Shown: positions 13,848 to 21,613 of the stretch, in pieces
How the letters are laid out: each line of letters begins with the position of its first letter
Position numbering within the stretch: the first letter of the stretch is position 1
From: a virus
IMG/VR virus record: IMGVR_UViG_3300031707_000090
Location: 1 to 34,678 of that record
Direction: 5' to 3' (one strand)
DNA length: 34,678 nt
Made by a program: the position numbers and the translations under genes
Notes under the pieces: model-generated
Databases searched by the model: none
Seen by the model: the letters and a program-made list of their open reading frames with translations, nothing else
Told to the model about the DNA's origin: nothing

Positions 13848-16637
13848 TTACACCCGGCTCGGGGATGGCGTCTTTCCCGGATTCCTGGTTGGAGGCCTCT
13901 GGTCCGGATTCGGCCGCGTGTCGATCCCCTGGAGCTCCATCAACTTCTGCTGCACGATGGCGTGGAGGCTCTGATCCCGGAGCTGAAGGTCCATGAGCAT
14001 CTTCTCCCGATCGGCCTCCCCCGCCTGCATGAGGGTCGAGGCGAACTGCCCGGCCCACATATCCGGGTTGAGGGCCGGCTGGCCCGCCTGGGAGACGCCC
14101 GGCTTGTTGGGCTCCTTCCCGAGGATCCCTTTGGGCGTGAACTGCCCTCCCTGGGGCTGCTGGACCTGCGTCTGCATCATCATGGCGTTGATCTGCTCGG
14201 GGCTGTAGCCCATCGCCTGGTACTCCGCCATGAGGTTCTTCTGGGCCTTGGCCATCTCCATCTGGGCCTTCTGCTGATACTGCATCTGGACCAGCATGGC
14301 CTCGCCCTCGGCCTCTGCCTGCTTCTTGGCCATGGCGATCTGGATCTTGGAGCGCTTCTCGACCTCTTCCTGCATCTTCTCGTACTCTTTGGCCATGACG
14401 TGGCCGACTTCCGAGATGAACGTGTCGTCGGAGACCTTCCCCTGGACGTTCGCCTGCATGAGGAGGCTCTTCTGCTGGATGTCGTCCACCCACCGGAGGC
14501 GGGTCATCGAGACGTCGACCTTCCGCAGCTTCGTCGCGACGGACACCTTCTCGATGACGAACCGGACCAGGGTCTTGAGGCCCCGGACGTGGTTCATGAA
14601 GAAGTTCTCCAGCATCCGGAAGGTGACGCTGGAGCCGCTCCAGGACGCGCCCCCGAGGAGGAATTCCCTGGGAACCTGGAGGCCGACGATCATGGTCTCC
14701 TGGAGGAAGCGCATCTCGTCGATGACCGAGAGCGCACGAGCATCCCCGCCGATCTGCTGGAACCCCGTGGGAATCGGGAAGGTCGCGATGTAGTTGGGGT
14801 CCCGGCGCCACTTCTTAATGGCGTTCTCGACCTCCTGGCGCCACTTGGCCATCGCGAGGTGACCGTGCGGGTCCAGGTTCGCCTGGGGCAGCGGATACAG
14901 CATCCAGAGGGGAAGGATGTGCTGCTGGAGCAGGGCTTCGCGGGCCTTGAGAAGGAGCTGGAAGTAGAACTTGCTCTTGAGGAGAGGCACGATGAGCGGC
15001 ATCCCCCAGCCGTTGTCGAAGTAGCTGAAGCTGGGCCGGCGGATGTGGATCAGGTTCGCCGTGTCGAGCTCCACCCGGGCGCCCTCCTTGGCGGCCATGA
15101 TGAAGCTCATCGGGGTCTCTTCGAGGACCTTCCGGCGGCCGGCCCAGATCTGCCGCTTGAACTGGTTGGGGATGTTGTAGTAGTACGTCGAGTTCCCGGA
15201 TATGGGGTTGAACTCGATGTCGATGTTCGCGGGGTCCCACCGGACGATGTTCATACCCTGGGTGGTCCGCGTCATGGGCTTGTCGACGACGTTGAAGGGG
15301 ATCAGCTCGTCCGGAGAGCAGGACTTGCACTTGGACAGGAAGCGGAAGTCCTGGAGCCTGAAATGAAACTTCATCGACCGGATGGGGGACTGTTTCTTGC
15401 AGTGGGGACAGACCAGGAAGCGGATGAAGGGGACGTAGAAGCTGGCGATGTAGTTCCCGTAGCAGTTCCCCGTGAGAACGCCATTGTCGATCGTGAAAGT
15501 ATGCGTCTGCTCCTCAACGCAACAGAAAACCTCGTCGACAATCCCCGTCTCGCGGACATCCACCACCCGGACGTGGCGCCCGTAGTTGGTGGGCTTGAAG
15601 TTTTCCTCGAAACGAGCCCTGTGATGAGACAGCAGAAAATCCTGGGGCAGCAGGTATTGCCTGTACAGGGAAAGGTAATGCTGGACCCCATCGCCGTATG
15701 ACGTTTGCGCGAAGTGGCCCCTGACAACCCCGGCAATCATCCCGATTCGGGGAAGCTGGGCCTCGATAGCCCTCAAGGGTGCCTCGGCCCTTTGTGTCAG
15801 CACGGCGTATCCAGCGACGTCCACCGATCCGTCGGCCGCAAGGAACCCACAGACGAAGCCATACCAATAACTGGCTGAGGATTCGTTCTTGGGGATCGAC
15901 TTGTAGTGCGGCGGGAGTCCGTGGATAAACATCACGCCGGGCTGGGATTCGTACGGCGCCGACCCGTGGCCCTCGAAATACTTAATCATCTCGAGGTCTT
16001 TTTTGCCGAAGAACGCGGCACGCGACTGTTTCCCGTCGTTGTAAAGGGTTCCATCGCCGTAGACAAATCCGTGCCGAACACCCTCCAGGAAATCTTCGTT
16101 CTGCTCGGGACGTGGGGCAACATTCCTGATCAAGGTCAGACCTTGGATGTCGGTGGTTGGCCTCGTTATTATGTTGCCAGTCGTTGTCAGGATGGGCCAT
16201 TGGTGCTCTTTTGTCGCCAGGACGGTCCGGCCGTCGCTGAATTCGACCTCAAGAAGCTCTTGGCGTCCGAACGACTTGAACATGGCCGGGCGGTACACTC
16301 CGTCCCTGGAAAGGACGTCCGCGGTTTTCCCCGCCAGGTCGCGGAGTCGGAACACCCCATCCCTGGTTATGGCCCTCACGTCACCGTGGAAGCAATAATA
16401 GTCCAGCCCGGCCTCCTCGAGGCGCGTTCGAATCGAGAGGTCGACTTCCAGGATCCGTGTCCAGCGGTCCCTCAGATCGCCGTCTTTCGTGTCGTAGATG
16501 AAGTCCGTGATGGGGAACTGAGCCAGCTTGTAGACCGTCGCGGAGATGATCTCGTCGGAGAAGGCGTAGAGCTGGCAAAATTTAAAGAGATCCTTGAGAC
16601 GCGGAGGGATGAATAAGCTCGCGATGTCAAAGAAAAG
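13848..16637 (-). CDS. Portal protein (T4 gp20-like) with intein; 5' end unresolved
   Basis: The portal forms the dodecameric ring through which DNA enters the head. Family-like features are DIASLFIPPRLKDLFKFC, YKLAQFPITDFIYD, EAGLDYY joined to CYGNYIASF after intein removal, a four-Cys ribbon (CPHC and CKSC), GGASWSGSSVTFRMLENFF, and a long Gln/Met/Ala-rich coiled-coil C-terminus. The open frame begins just after a TAA at 16638-16640, but there is no ATG, GTG or TTG before the intein, so the frame cannot start by itself. Adding one T to the T4 run at 16633-16636 would join it to a frame opened by an ATG at 16759 with a good ribosome-binding site, which then holds one TAG (16664-16666). The mature extein is at least 619 residues. 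It sits immediately upstream of the polymerase gene. Confidence 0.85.
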   Translation of the reverse strand, partial: LFFDIASLFIPPRLKDLFKFCQLYAFSDEIISATVYKLAQFPITDFIYDTKDGDLRDRWTRILEVDLSIRTRLEEAGLDYYCFHGDVRAITRDGVFRLRDLAGKTADVLSRDGVYRPAMFKSFGRQELLEVEFSDGRTVLATKEHQWPILTTTGNIITRPTTDIQGLTLIRNVAPRPEQNEDFLEGVRHGFVYGDGTLYNDGKQSRAAFFGKKDLEMIKYFEGHGSAPYESQPGVMFIHGLPPHYKSIPKNESSASYWYGFVCGFLAADGSVDVAGYAVLTQRAEAPLRAIEAQLPRIGMIAGVVRGHFAQTSYGDGVQHYLSLYRQYLLPQDFLLSHHRARFEENFKPTNYGRHVRVVDVRETGIVDEVFCCVEEQTHTFTIDNGVLTGNCYGNYIASFYVPFIRFLVCPHCKKQSPIRSMKFHFRLQDFRFLSKCKSCSPDELIPFNVVDKPMTRTTQGMNIVRWDPANIDIEFNPISGNSTYYYNIPNQFKRQIWAGRRKVLEETPMSFIMAAKEGARVELDTANLIHIRRPSFSYFDNGWGMPLIVPLLKSKFYFQLLLKAREALLQQHILPLWMLYPLPQANLDPHGHLAMAKWRQEVENAIKKWRRDPNYIATFPIPTGFQQIGGDARALSVIDEMRFLQETMIVGLQVPREFLLGGASWSGSSVTFRMLENFFMNHVRGLKTLVRFVIEKVSVATKLRKVDVSMTRLRWVDDIQQKSLLMQANVQGKVSDDTFISEVGHVMAKEYEKMQEEVEKRSKIQIAMAKKQAEAEGEAMLVQMQYQQKAQMEMAKAQKNLMAEYQAMGYSPEQINAMMMQTQVQQPQGGQFTPKGILGKEPNKPGVSQAGQPALNPDMWAGQFASTLMQAGEADREKMLMDLQLRDQSLHAIVQQKLMELQGIDTRPNPDQRPPTRNPGKTPSPSRV
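15465..16394 (-). other. Intein (310 aa) with LAGLIDADG endonuclease in the portal gene
   Basis: The insert starts with Cys (CFHGDVRAIT) and ends VLTGN before Cys+1. It carries block B ATKEHQWPI (His 64), endonuclease motifs GFVYGDG (109-115) and GFLAADG (183-189), and a block F region DEVFCCVEEQTHTFT. Excision joins LDYY to CYGNYIASF in the conserved portal core. The penultimate residue is Gly instead of His. The boundaries are precise by motif and by the restored portal sequence. Its GC content is lower than that of the flanking extein. Confidence 0.9.
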
Positions 16638-16812
16638 TTATTCCATCGCTCGAAGCCCCCCCTCTATGCGAGGAGGGGCCTCGTACTTGGCGACGGATAG
16701 CGAAGTCCCGCTTTCAGGCCAGTGTCTGCGGCCCTCGGATCCGCGAGTGGATCAGCCATTGTTCACCTCGCGGCCGGCGGGACAACGCATCCGTCGCTTA
16801 GCGCGCACCTCG
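16638..16812 (-). other. Structured leader between the HNH gene and the portal frame
   Basis: The minus-strand RNA folds strongly. Bases 16797-16789 pair with 16698-16690 (nine pairs), then GCG/CGC with one bulge, then GTCCCGC (16783-16777) with GCGGGAC (16711-16705). Inside, CCGCGAG (16773-16767) pairs with CTCGCGG (16747-16741). The last helix encloses a GAGGTG site and an ATG (16759-16757), which opens 31 codons to a TAG. A second GC-rich hairpin with a G7 run lies at about 16656-16681. I could not match it to group I or group II intron core sequences. It may be an intron remnant, a translational control element or part of the portal coding region with an indel. Confidence 0.4.
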
Positions 16813-17892
16813 TTAGATGGCGACATATACGTGCCCATGTGCAATCCGCCATATCGTGGACTGAGTCACGCCGAATTCTCCTGCCATCTGGAGCTGGGTG
16901 GCGTTCCTGCCCCAATAGCGTCTCCGGATTTCGGCGGCCTGCTTGTTGGTGAACTTCGCCTTCGTTCCCTCCTCGCCGCGCAGGATGCGGCCGTTGAACT
17001 GAATAAATTTCGAGCGGCCCTTAGAGATCATGTCCTGGGTATTATCCTTCATCGTTCCAAGTCGGAGGTGTTCGGGGTTTACGCATTTTGGGTTATCGCA
17101 CTTGTGAAGAATGCACATCCCTTTCTTGACGGGGCCGTAATGGATCAGGTACGAGAACCTGTGCGGAAGAAGGCATTGGCCGAGCACGCGGAACTGTCCG
17201 TAGTTTCTGTTGTTGCGGCAACCACCCCAAACCCAGCACGAGGGTCCCCTCTCGACCTTGGCCCAGAACCTCTCCAGATCCGACGGAGACGGTTTCCCGG
17301 AGAGTTCGCGGCCCGCGGACTGCCATCTCCTTGGAGGCTTAGTGCCGCGCTTCTTCCAATAATCCTTCAGGTTGTCCGACGGCGTCCCCAAGAACAAGTG
17401 AGAGGGCCGCACGCAGGAGGGGTTGTCGCACTTGTGGCAGACGTCCATTCCCTTGGGGATGCGGCTTCTGTGAAGCTCGAACGAAAAGCGATGGGGCGCC
17501 ACGAATCCGCCCCCAGCCGAGAAGATTCCGTATCGCTTATTCCCATCCCTCGCCCCAGTCCAGATCCAGCAGGTTTTTGTCTTTCGGACCTTCACCCAAA
17601 ACCTTTCCTCGGGCGTCATGTGGGTCCGATCGCCAGCCACGATCAAGGCGAGGTGTTTCGGGTTAACGCAGAGGCGGTTTCCGCAGGTCCACCACAGGGT
17701 CTTTCCGGCCGGGATCTCGCGTCCGGCCAACAGCCACGACGTTCGGTGTGCCGAGACCGGACTTCCGTGTTGGCCCTGGATCACTCCGTATCCGCCGGAG
17801 ACCGCGCCTTTCCAGGGCCAGCAGCCGTCCGTCTTGCGGACTTTCTCCCAGAATCGCTCCAGGAAAGGCTTGTACTGGTTCGGGTAGGCCAA
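16813..17892 (-). CDS. HNH homing endonuclease with three tandem HNH repeats
   Basis: The 359-aa protein contains three copies of an HNH unit built on C-W-x-W-x-G, an APHR/LPHR-type motif, and C/L-H-K-C-D-N-P-x-C-V-x-P-x-H-L-x-L-G-T. Copies lie at about residues 20-75, 105-180 and 220-295. The second (VCHKCDNPSCVRPSHL) and third (LHKCDNPKCVNPEHL) look intact. In the first the leading His is replaced (LWWTCGNRLCVNPKHL), so it is probably inactive. The C-terminus has a helix-turn-helix (NATQLQMAGEFGVTQSTIW) typical of target-binding domains in intron endonucleases. The start is TTG after GAGGCGAGGAGAG. It is inserted between the phosphoesterase and portal genes and has less GC-biased codon use than its neighbours, as expected for a mobile endonuclease. 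Confidence 0.85.
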   Translation of the reverse strand: MAYPNQYKPFLERFWEKVRKTDGCWPWKGAVSGGYGVIQGQHGSPVSAHRTSWLLAGREIPAGKTLWWTCGNRLCVNPKHLALIVAGDRTHMTPEERFWVKVRKTKTCWIWTGARDGNKRYGIFSAGGGFVAPHRFSFELHRSRIPKGMDVCHKCDNPSCVRPSHLFLGTPSDNLKDYWKKRGTKPPRRWQSAGRELSGKPSPSDLERFWAKVERGPSCWVWGGCRNNRNYGQFRVLGQCLLPHRFSYLIHYGPVKKGMCILHKCDNPKCVNPEHLRLGTMKDNTQDMISKGRSKFIQFNGRILRGEEGTKAKFTNKQAAEIRRRYWGRNATQLQMAGEFGVTQSTIWRIAHGHVYVAI

Positions 17893-17933
17893 AGAGTTCT
17901 CTCCTCGCCTCTAGGGCCATAAGGCCCGACTTT

Positions 17934-18422
17934 TTACTTGGGCCCCGGCGGAGTTCTATTTAGAAGAAGCCAAGATTTCCCTTCCCGGCCCGAGGTCCTC
18001 ACCAATGAGTATATCTCATGGGGGCCGGCATGGAAAGTGATTTTGTCCGGATTCGCCGAAACGACGTCGATCGCCCTGCGGTCGGCCACCTCAACTCCGC
18101 CGGCCCCGTAGCCCTTCAGAATCACCCCCGACCAGTCCATGTACGAGATCGAGTGGGTGGGTTGCCGGATCGCGAGCACTTTTTCGCCCGGTTTCGGCCA
18201 CTTCCGGAGCGCCCAGGAGTGGGCGTGGCCTTCCAGGGGGTCTCCGACTCTCAAGTCGAGGTGCAGGCCGGCCCTAGAAGCCTCATGTTTTTGGACGGAC
18301 AGCTCCCACTTCTCGGGTTTCGGGATCAGGCGGATGGGGTGGGTCACCTTCTTCTGGGGGATCCCTATGATCTCCTCGCCCTTGGAGGCGTAGGGTTTGC
18401 CTTTGACCGGGTATTCGGGCAC
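17934..18422 (-). CDS. LigD-type DNA 3'-phosphoesterase domain protein
   Basis: This 162-aa protein matches the 3'-phosphoesterase module of bacterial LigD, which trims 3'-phosphate and ribonucleoside ends for end joining. The active-site landmarks are all visible: His in SVQKHEASR, His-Asp-Arg in GLHLDLRVG, SWALRKWPKPGEK, His and Tyr in THSISYMDW, then GYGAGGVEVADRR. It is encoded alone, without ligase or polymerase domains; a separate polymerase-domain gene lies at 21730-22494. The GTG start is one nt after the upstream stop and the frame has no earlier start codon. A general DNA-end repair role is likely; a link to packaging is only suggested by the portal neighbourhood. Confidence 0.85.
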   Translation of the reverse strand: MPEYPVKGKPYASKGEEIIGIPQKKVTHPIRLIPKPEKWELSVQKHEASRAGLHLDLRVGDPLEGHAHSWALRKWPKPGEKVLAIRQPTHSISYMDWSGVILKGYGAGGVEVADRRAIDVVSANPDKITFHAGPHEIYSLVRTSGREGKSWLLLNRTPPGPK

Positions 18423-18423
18423 G

Positions 18424-18603
18424 TCATCGTCCCATCGGCATTTCCATGGGCCCGCGGGACTTTAGGATTCTCTTCCAGAGCTCGGGATCTCCGGCCGACC
18501 TGAGTTTGGCCTGCAAGGGAGCCACCAAGGAGGTGCTGATGATGTTGAGCCGAGAGGCGTTCTTCTTGAGTTCTTCGACGAATCCCCTGACGAAAGGGCT
18601 CAC
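18424..18603 (-). CDS. Small hypothetical protein, 59 aa
   Basis: Not recognised. The GTG start at 18603 is preceded by GAGGAATAGG, in which the TAG ends the upstream gene. The frame ends TGA one nt before the phosphoesterase GTG. The protein is basic and helical (FVEELKKNASRLN, LQAKLRSAGDPELWKRILK). The codon use, ribosome-binding site and the exact fit between two genes argue that it is real despite its size. Confidence 0.65.
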   Translation of the reverse strand: MSPFVRGFVEELKKNASRLNIISTSLVAPLQAKLRSAGDPELWKRILKSRGPMEMPMGR

Positions 18604-18604
18604 C

Positions 18605-18937
18605 CTATTCCTCGTGCTTCTTCTTCATGAGGTAGGCCGCGCCGAGGGCGCCCGCGCCGCCCGCGGCGGCGAGACCCTTCCAGCCGAAGCCCTTCTTGGC
18701 CACTTCCGCGGCGGCCTCGGCCGCCGGCTTCGCCCCAAAGAGGGGTTTCCCGCCCTGGAGGGCGCGGAGGCCCTTGACGGTGCCTAGCCCAGCCAGGAGT
18801 CCTGCTCCGGCAACCCCGGCCGCGAGCGCCGGATGAGCCATTGCCATTGCCGGGACGGCGGCGAGCGTGTCCCAGATGCCCTGCTTCTGGAATTCGTCCT
18901 GGACGCCCTTCCAGAAGGGGTGCAGTTCCTGGCTCAT
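18605..18937 (-). CDS. Ala/Gly-rich membrane-like protein, 110 aa
   Basis: A soluble N-terminal segment (about 22 residues) is followed by an Ala/Gly-rich hydrophobic stretch (MAMAHPALAAGVAGAGLLAG, about residues 31-50), a basic loop, and a second hydrophobic segment (LAAAGGAGALGAAYLM, about 88-103) before a charged KKKHEE tail. This suggests two membrane-interacting helices or a structural glycine-zipper protein. The ATG overlaps the upstream stop (TGATG). Location among head and portal genes makes a virion protein possible; nothing more can be assigned. Confidence 0.65.
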   Translation of the reverse strand: MSQELHPFWKGVQDEFQKQGIWDTLAAVPAMAMAHPALAAGVAGAGLLAGLGTVKGLRALQGGKPLFGAKPAAEAAAEVAKKGFGWKGLAAAGGAGALGAAYLMKKKHEE

Positions 18938-19620
18938 CAGAAGCTCCTCACGTATTCCTGGATCGCGGCCATTTTGGCGAGGTGGACCCCCGTAGGGGTC
19001 TCCGCGTAGAGACCCTCCGGGGAGCCCTTGGATTCCTCCCAGCGGCGCCGGATGTCGTCCTTCAGGTGCTGTCCCACCACGGGGCGGCAGAGCTCGTCCA
19101 GGTGCCCCTGGGCGACGTCCAGGGGCTCCGGCAGGACCACTAGGCCGTCCTGGTAGGCGACCACCGCGATGTACCGCAGGACCTCCCCGGAGAACTCCGC
19201 CTTGCGGATCTTCGAGGCCTCCTCCAGGGCGTTGGCAATCATCGCCGGGGAGGGGTTCTGGTACTGGTCGAAGAGCGGCGCGTGCCCGTTCAGGGCCATC
19301 ACGATCTTCTCGAACGCCAGGTGGTCCCTCCAGAAGGCGTTCGTCACGAGGAGGGACTTCGCGGCCTGGATCTTGTCCCTGAAGGGAGCCGCCAGGGTTG
19401 CGCCGGTGGTCCTCTTGAGCTCCGACCAGAGGGTCTCCGGCTCCCAGGAGATCCAGTGGGGACCGAGCTTCGCGGTGATCGCCCTGAGGAGGTCGATGGG
19501 CTTGGCGTCCAGCTTCACGGACTCCGGCTGGGCCGACTTCTCGCCGTTCCCCGAGAAGAAGATCTCGGAGACGGCGTCGGTGAACCCCAGGTCAGACGGC
19601 TTCGGAGGTGGCGTTGTCAC
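18937..19620 (-). CDS. Hypothetical protein, 227 aa (probable virion-associated)
   Basis: Not recognised. The open frame extends further upstream, but that part is the shadow of the 19592 gene; the GTG at 19620 gives the usual short overlap (29 nt) and a sensible N-terminus. The protein is helical, with conserved-looking segments LLRAITAKLGPHWISWEPETL, FRDKIQAAKSLLVTNAFWRD and IMVALNG-like hydrophobic patches around residues 105-125. No enzyme motif, signal or membrane segment is seen. Placement upstream of the portal suggests a head or connector function, which is inference only. Confidence 0.65.
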   Translation of the reverse strand: MTTPPPKPSDLGFTDAVSEIFFSGNGEKSAQPESVKLDAKPIDLLRAITAKLGPHWISWEPETLWSELKRTTGATLAAPFRDKIQAAKSLLVTNAFWRDHLAFEKIVMALNGHAPLFDQYQNPSPAMIANALEEASKIRKAEFSGEVLRYIAVVAYQDGLVVLPEPLDVAQGHLDELCRPVVGQHLKDDIRRRWEESKGSPEGLYAETPTGVHLAKMAAIQEYVRSF

Positions 19621-20617
19621 GGGCCTGCTCGATGTGGGCCTTGACGAACCGGCGGCTGGCGTTCGGCAGGCCCCAGATCGCGTCGGGGTCCTTTTTCGCC
19701 TTGGCGGCGAAGTCCTTCCCGAACATCTTCTCAAGGAGGTCGCCGCTCGAGGAGACGAAGGCCTTGACCTCGTCCTTCGTCGGGAGACTGTCCGGGTGCC
19801 CGACGGGGCAGGCTGACATGGCGACCTTCTCCATGAGGACGCCGTAGGGCTCGAGGTCCCGGTCCCACCGGGACGTGAGGTCGAACTGGCGGTCGAAGGT
19901 CTCGAGGAGCTGGACGATCTCTTTCGGTTCGAACGTCGCGCGCTTCTCGATGAGCTCGTCGAGGAGGCCCACGGCCTCGGGGTGGTCGGGGACGAGGCGT
20001 TTCCTCTGTGCGCACTGCATGAAGAGGGCTTCCTGGTCCACCACGGGGTCCTTGAGGGCGAAGGGCCGGAGGTCCTCGTGGACCTCGAAGCCGAACTTCT
20101 CCGCGGCCGGGGCCATCGCGGCGGCGAGCTTCTTCTTCTCCTCGCGGCTGTACTGCTCGCGGTGGGCGACGTACTCCTGCTGGAGGTGCCCCAGGACGTC
20201 CTCGGAGCCGGCCGTGGACTCGGCGATCTTGTCCAGGCGGACGTAGTTGCCTTCCAGGGTCGCGTCGACGGCGTACTTCTCGACCGCGGGGAGGGCTTTC
20301 ATCCCGAAGAGGGTCGACGCCTCCTTGATCTTGGTCGCGGCGGCGACTTTCGCCTCCGGGGGGAGCTTCTCGTGGGTCAGCTCGAAGTAGACGTTGGCCA
20401 GGACCGTGTTGGGGAGGTCGTTGACGGGGTACTTCCGGATGGCCTCGCCCTTCTTGGTCAGGAAGACCACCCCGAACTGGGAGTCTTCCAGGACGGGGAT
20501 GACCGTGGGGTCGCCGATGGGAAGGTGGGCAACCTTCGCGAAGTAGGGGGACGCCGCCAGGGCCTTGAAGCCCAGGTCGTCCACGAAATCCAGCGTCTTT
20601 CCGCCAAGGCTAAACAT
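19592..20617 (-). CDS. Hypothetical protein, 341 aa (359 with an amber-containing extension)
   Basis: Not recognised. It is a mostly helical, charged protein with an N-terminal beta-rich portion (SQFGVVFLTKKGEAIRKYP). The ATG at 20617 has no ribosome-binding site at a normal distance. Eighteen codons upstream in the same frame an ATG (20671) has AAAGGGG at good spacing and lies just below a promoter-like pair. The extension contains two TAG codons (20660-20662 and 20627-20629). Either translation starts inefficiently at 20617 or amber codons are read through. It is the first gene of the unit leading to the portal and polymerase. Confidence 0.75.
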   Translation of the reverse strand: MFSLGGKTLDFVDDLGFKALAASPYFAKVAHLPIGDPTVIPVLEDSQFGVVFLTKKGEAIRKYPVNDLPNTVLANVYFELTHEKLPPEAKVAAATKIKEASTLFGMKALPAVEKYAVDATLEGNYVRLDKIAESTAGSEDVLGHLQQEYVAHREQYSREEKKKLAAAMAPAAEKFGFEVHEDLRPFALKDPVVDQEALFMQCAQRKRLVPDHPEAVGLLDELIEKRATFEPKEIVQLLETFDRQFDLTSRWDRDLEPYGVLMEKVAMSACPVGHPDSLPTKDEVKAFVSSSGDLLEKMFGKDFAAKAKKDPDAIWGLPNASRRFVKAHIEQARDNATSEAV

Positions 20618-20671
20618 GGCGTTATTCTACCTGATGAGGGCCTCCTCGTTCACCCGATCCTACCGGCTCAT
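20618..20671 (-). other. Possible N-terminal extension with two in-frame TAG codons
   Basis: ATG 20671-20669, preceded by AAAGGGG (20677-20683), is in frame with the 19592 gene. Codons 4 and 15 are TAG; no TAA or TGA occurs. The predicted residues are M-S-R, amber, D-R-V-N-E-E-A-L-I-R, amber, N-N-A-M. Real use would need the amber tRNA found at 4929. Confidence 0.4.
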
Positions 20672-20685
20672 TATGCCCCTTTCCA

Positions 20686-20713
20686 GGTATAAGAACCATG
20701 TTCTGGAGCCCAA
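20686..20713 (-). promoter_or_regulatory. Promoter-like pair for the portal/polymerase unit
   Basis: On the minus strand TTGGGC (20713-20708) and TATACC (20691-20686) are 16 nt apart. The predicted start falls just before AAAGGGG and ATG 20671. The match to consensus is moderate. The 226 nt between this gene and the divergent plus-strand gene hold no other convincing gene. Confidence 0.35.
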
Positions 20714-20897
20714 TGTTTCAGTGTCGACCTTTTGGCGGCCTCTGGCGCTGTTTCTGCCCGCCAGCAGGCCTACCCGTCAGGGGATGGCAGAAGGAAAGGA
20801 GGGCTGTATCTACGATCCCGACGCCGAGTACGAAAGACTGCTCGGCAGGTAAGGTCGAAGGGCTCGTTTCTAGGACCCCCATTTTCATGGAGGCCTT

Positions 20898-21599
20898 ATG
20901 TCTCAAGGCAAGGTTACTCCCACTTTTGCCGAGTACTTCCGTACTCGGCAGTCGGCCGCGTGCGTCTTCTGCGGCCGGCGCCCGGAAGAGGGGAAGAACG
21001 GCGAGTTCTTCCCGACCTGCCGGCCCTGCCACCGGCAGGAGCTGGACGCCCTGGCGCAGTTCGCCCAGGGCCACCTGACGTTCGGGCAGTTGAAGGCCGT
21101 CCCGGTGACGGCCGCCACCCTGCTGAGCAGGGGCATGGTCGAGAGCCTGGCCAGGAACTTCGAGAGCTGGTCGGGCCACGTCGACCCCCAGCGGCTCCAG
21201 GAGTGGATGGACTCCCCCAGCATCCACAGGACGTGGAAGGGGAGCGTCTACGACCAGTTCCTCCGGAAGATGGAACTGGCCGTGAAGGTGATCGACACCG
21301 CCCAGAAGGCGGCGGCCCCCGAGCCGGCCGCCCTGCCCGACATCAACGCCCTGGAGCCCGCCCCCGAGGCCCCGGCGGTCGCCGACTCGAAGTCGGCCGA
21401 CGCGCCGGCCCCCGAGCCGGCCGCGCCCGAGGCGGCCACCGTCGAGGGCACGGTGGTCGTGCCCGACATCAACGCCCTCTCAGAGGGCGAGCTCGAGGCG
21501 CTCACCGCGCCCGAGCCGGTCGCGGAGCCCGTCCCCGCCGCGCCCGCGGCGGAGCCCGTCGAGGTCAAGAAGGCCCGCGCGAAGCGGGCCAAGAAGTAA
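20898..21599 (+). CDS. Zinc-finger protein with Ala/Pro-rich tail, 233 aa
   Basis: The ATG follows TGGAGG at four nt. Residues about 22-46 contain CVFCGRRP and CRPCH, a four-Cys zinc ribbon. A helical middle domain (QRLQEWMDSPSIHRTWKG and neighbours) follows. The C-terminal about 95 residues are a low-complexity Ala/Pro/Glu linker in which the short motif PDINAL occurs twice, ending in the basic tail VKKARAKRAKK. No family was recognised. It is the only plus-strand gene inside a 29-kb minus-strand region, has its own strong terminator and a higher GC content than its neighbours, and so is probably expressed independently. The layout resembles a DNA- or RNA-binding protein tethered by a flexible linker. 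Confidence 0.75.
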   Translation: MSQGKVTPTFAEYFRTRQSAACVFCGRRPEEGKNGEFFPTCRPCHRQELDALAQFAQGHLTFGQLKAVPVTAATLLSRGMVESLARNFESWSGHVDPQRLQEWMDSPSIHRTWKGSVYDQFLRKMELAVKVIDTAQKAAAPEPAALPDINALEPAPEAPAVADSKSADAPAPEPAAPEAATVEGTVVVPDINALSEGELEALTAPEPVAEPVPAAPAAEPVEVKKARAKRAKK

Positions 21600-21613
21600 C
21601 CTCTGAAAATCTG

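Noticed and set aside
16640-17920. The HNH gene as part of a canonical group I intron in the portal gene.
   Set aside because: No P7/R-S core sequences were found and only 41 nt separate the phosphoesterase stop from the HNH start, leaving no space for a 5' exon and ribozyme half.
20721-20852. Small plus-strand frame ending in a peptide with DPDAEYERLLGR.
   Set aside because: No clear ribosome-binding site for its GTG or ATG and it lies in the divergent promoter region; only the last 20 residues look protein-like.
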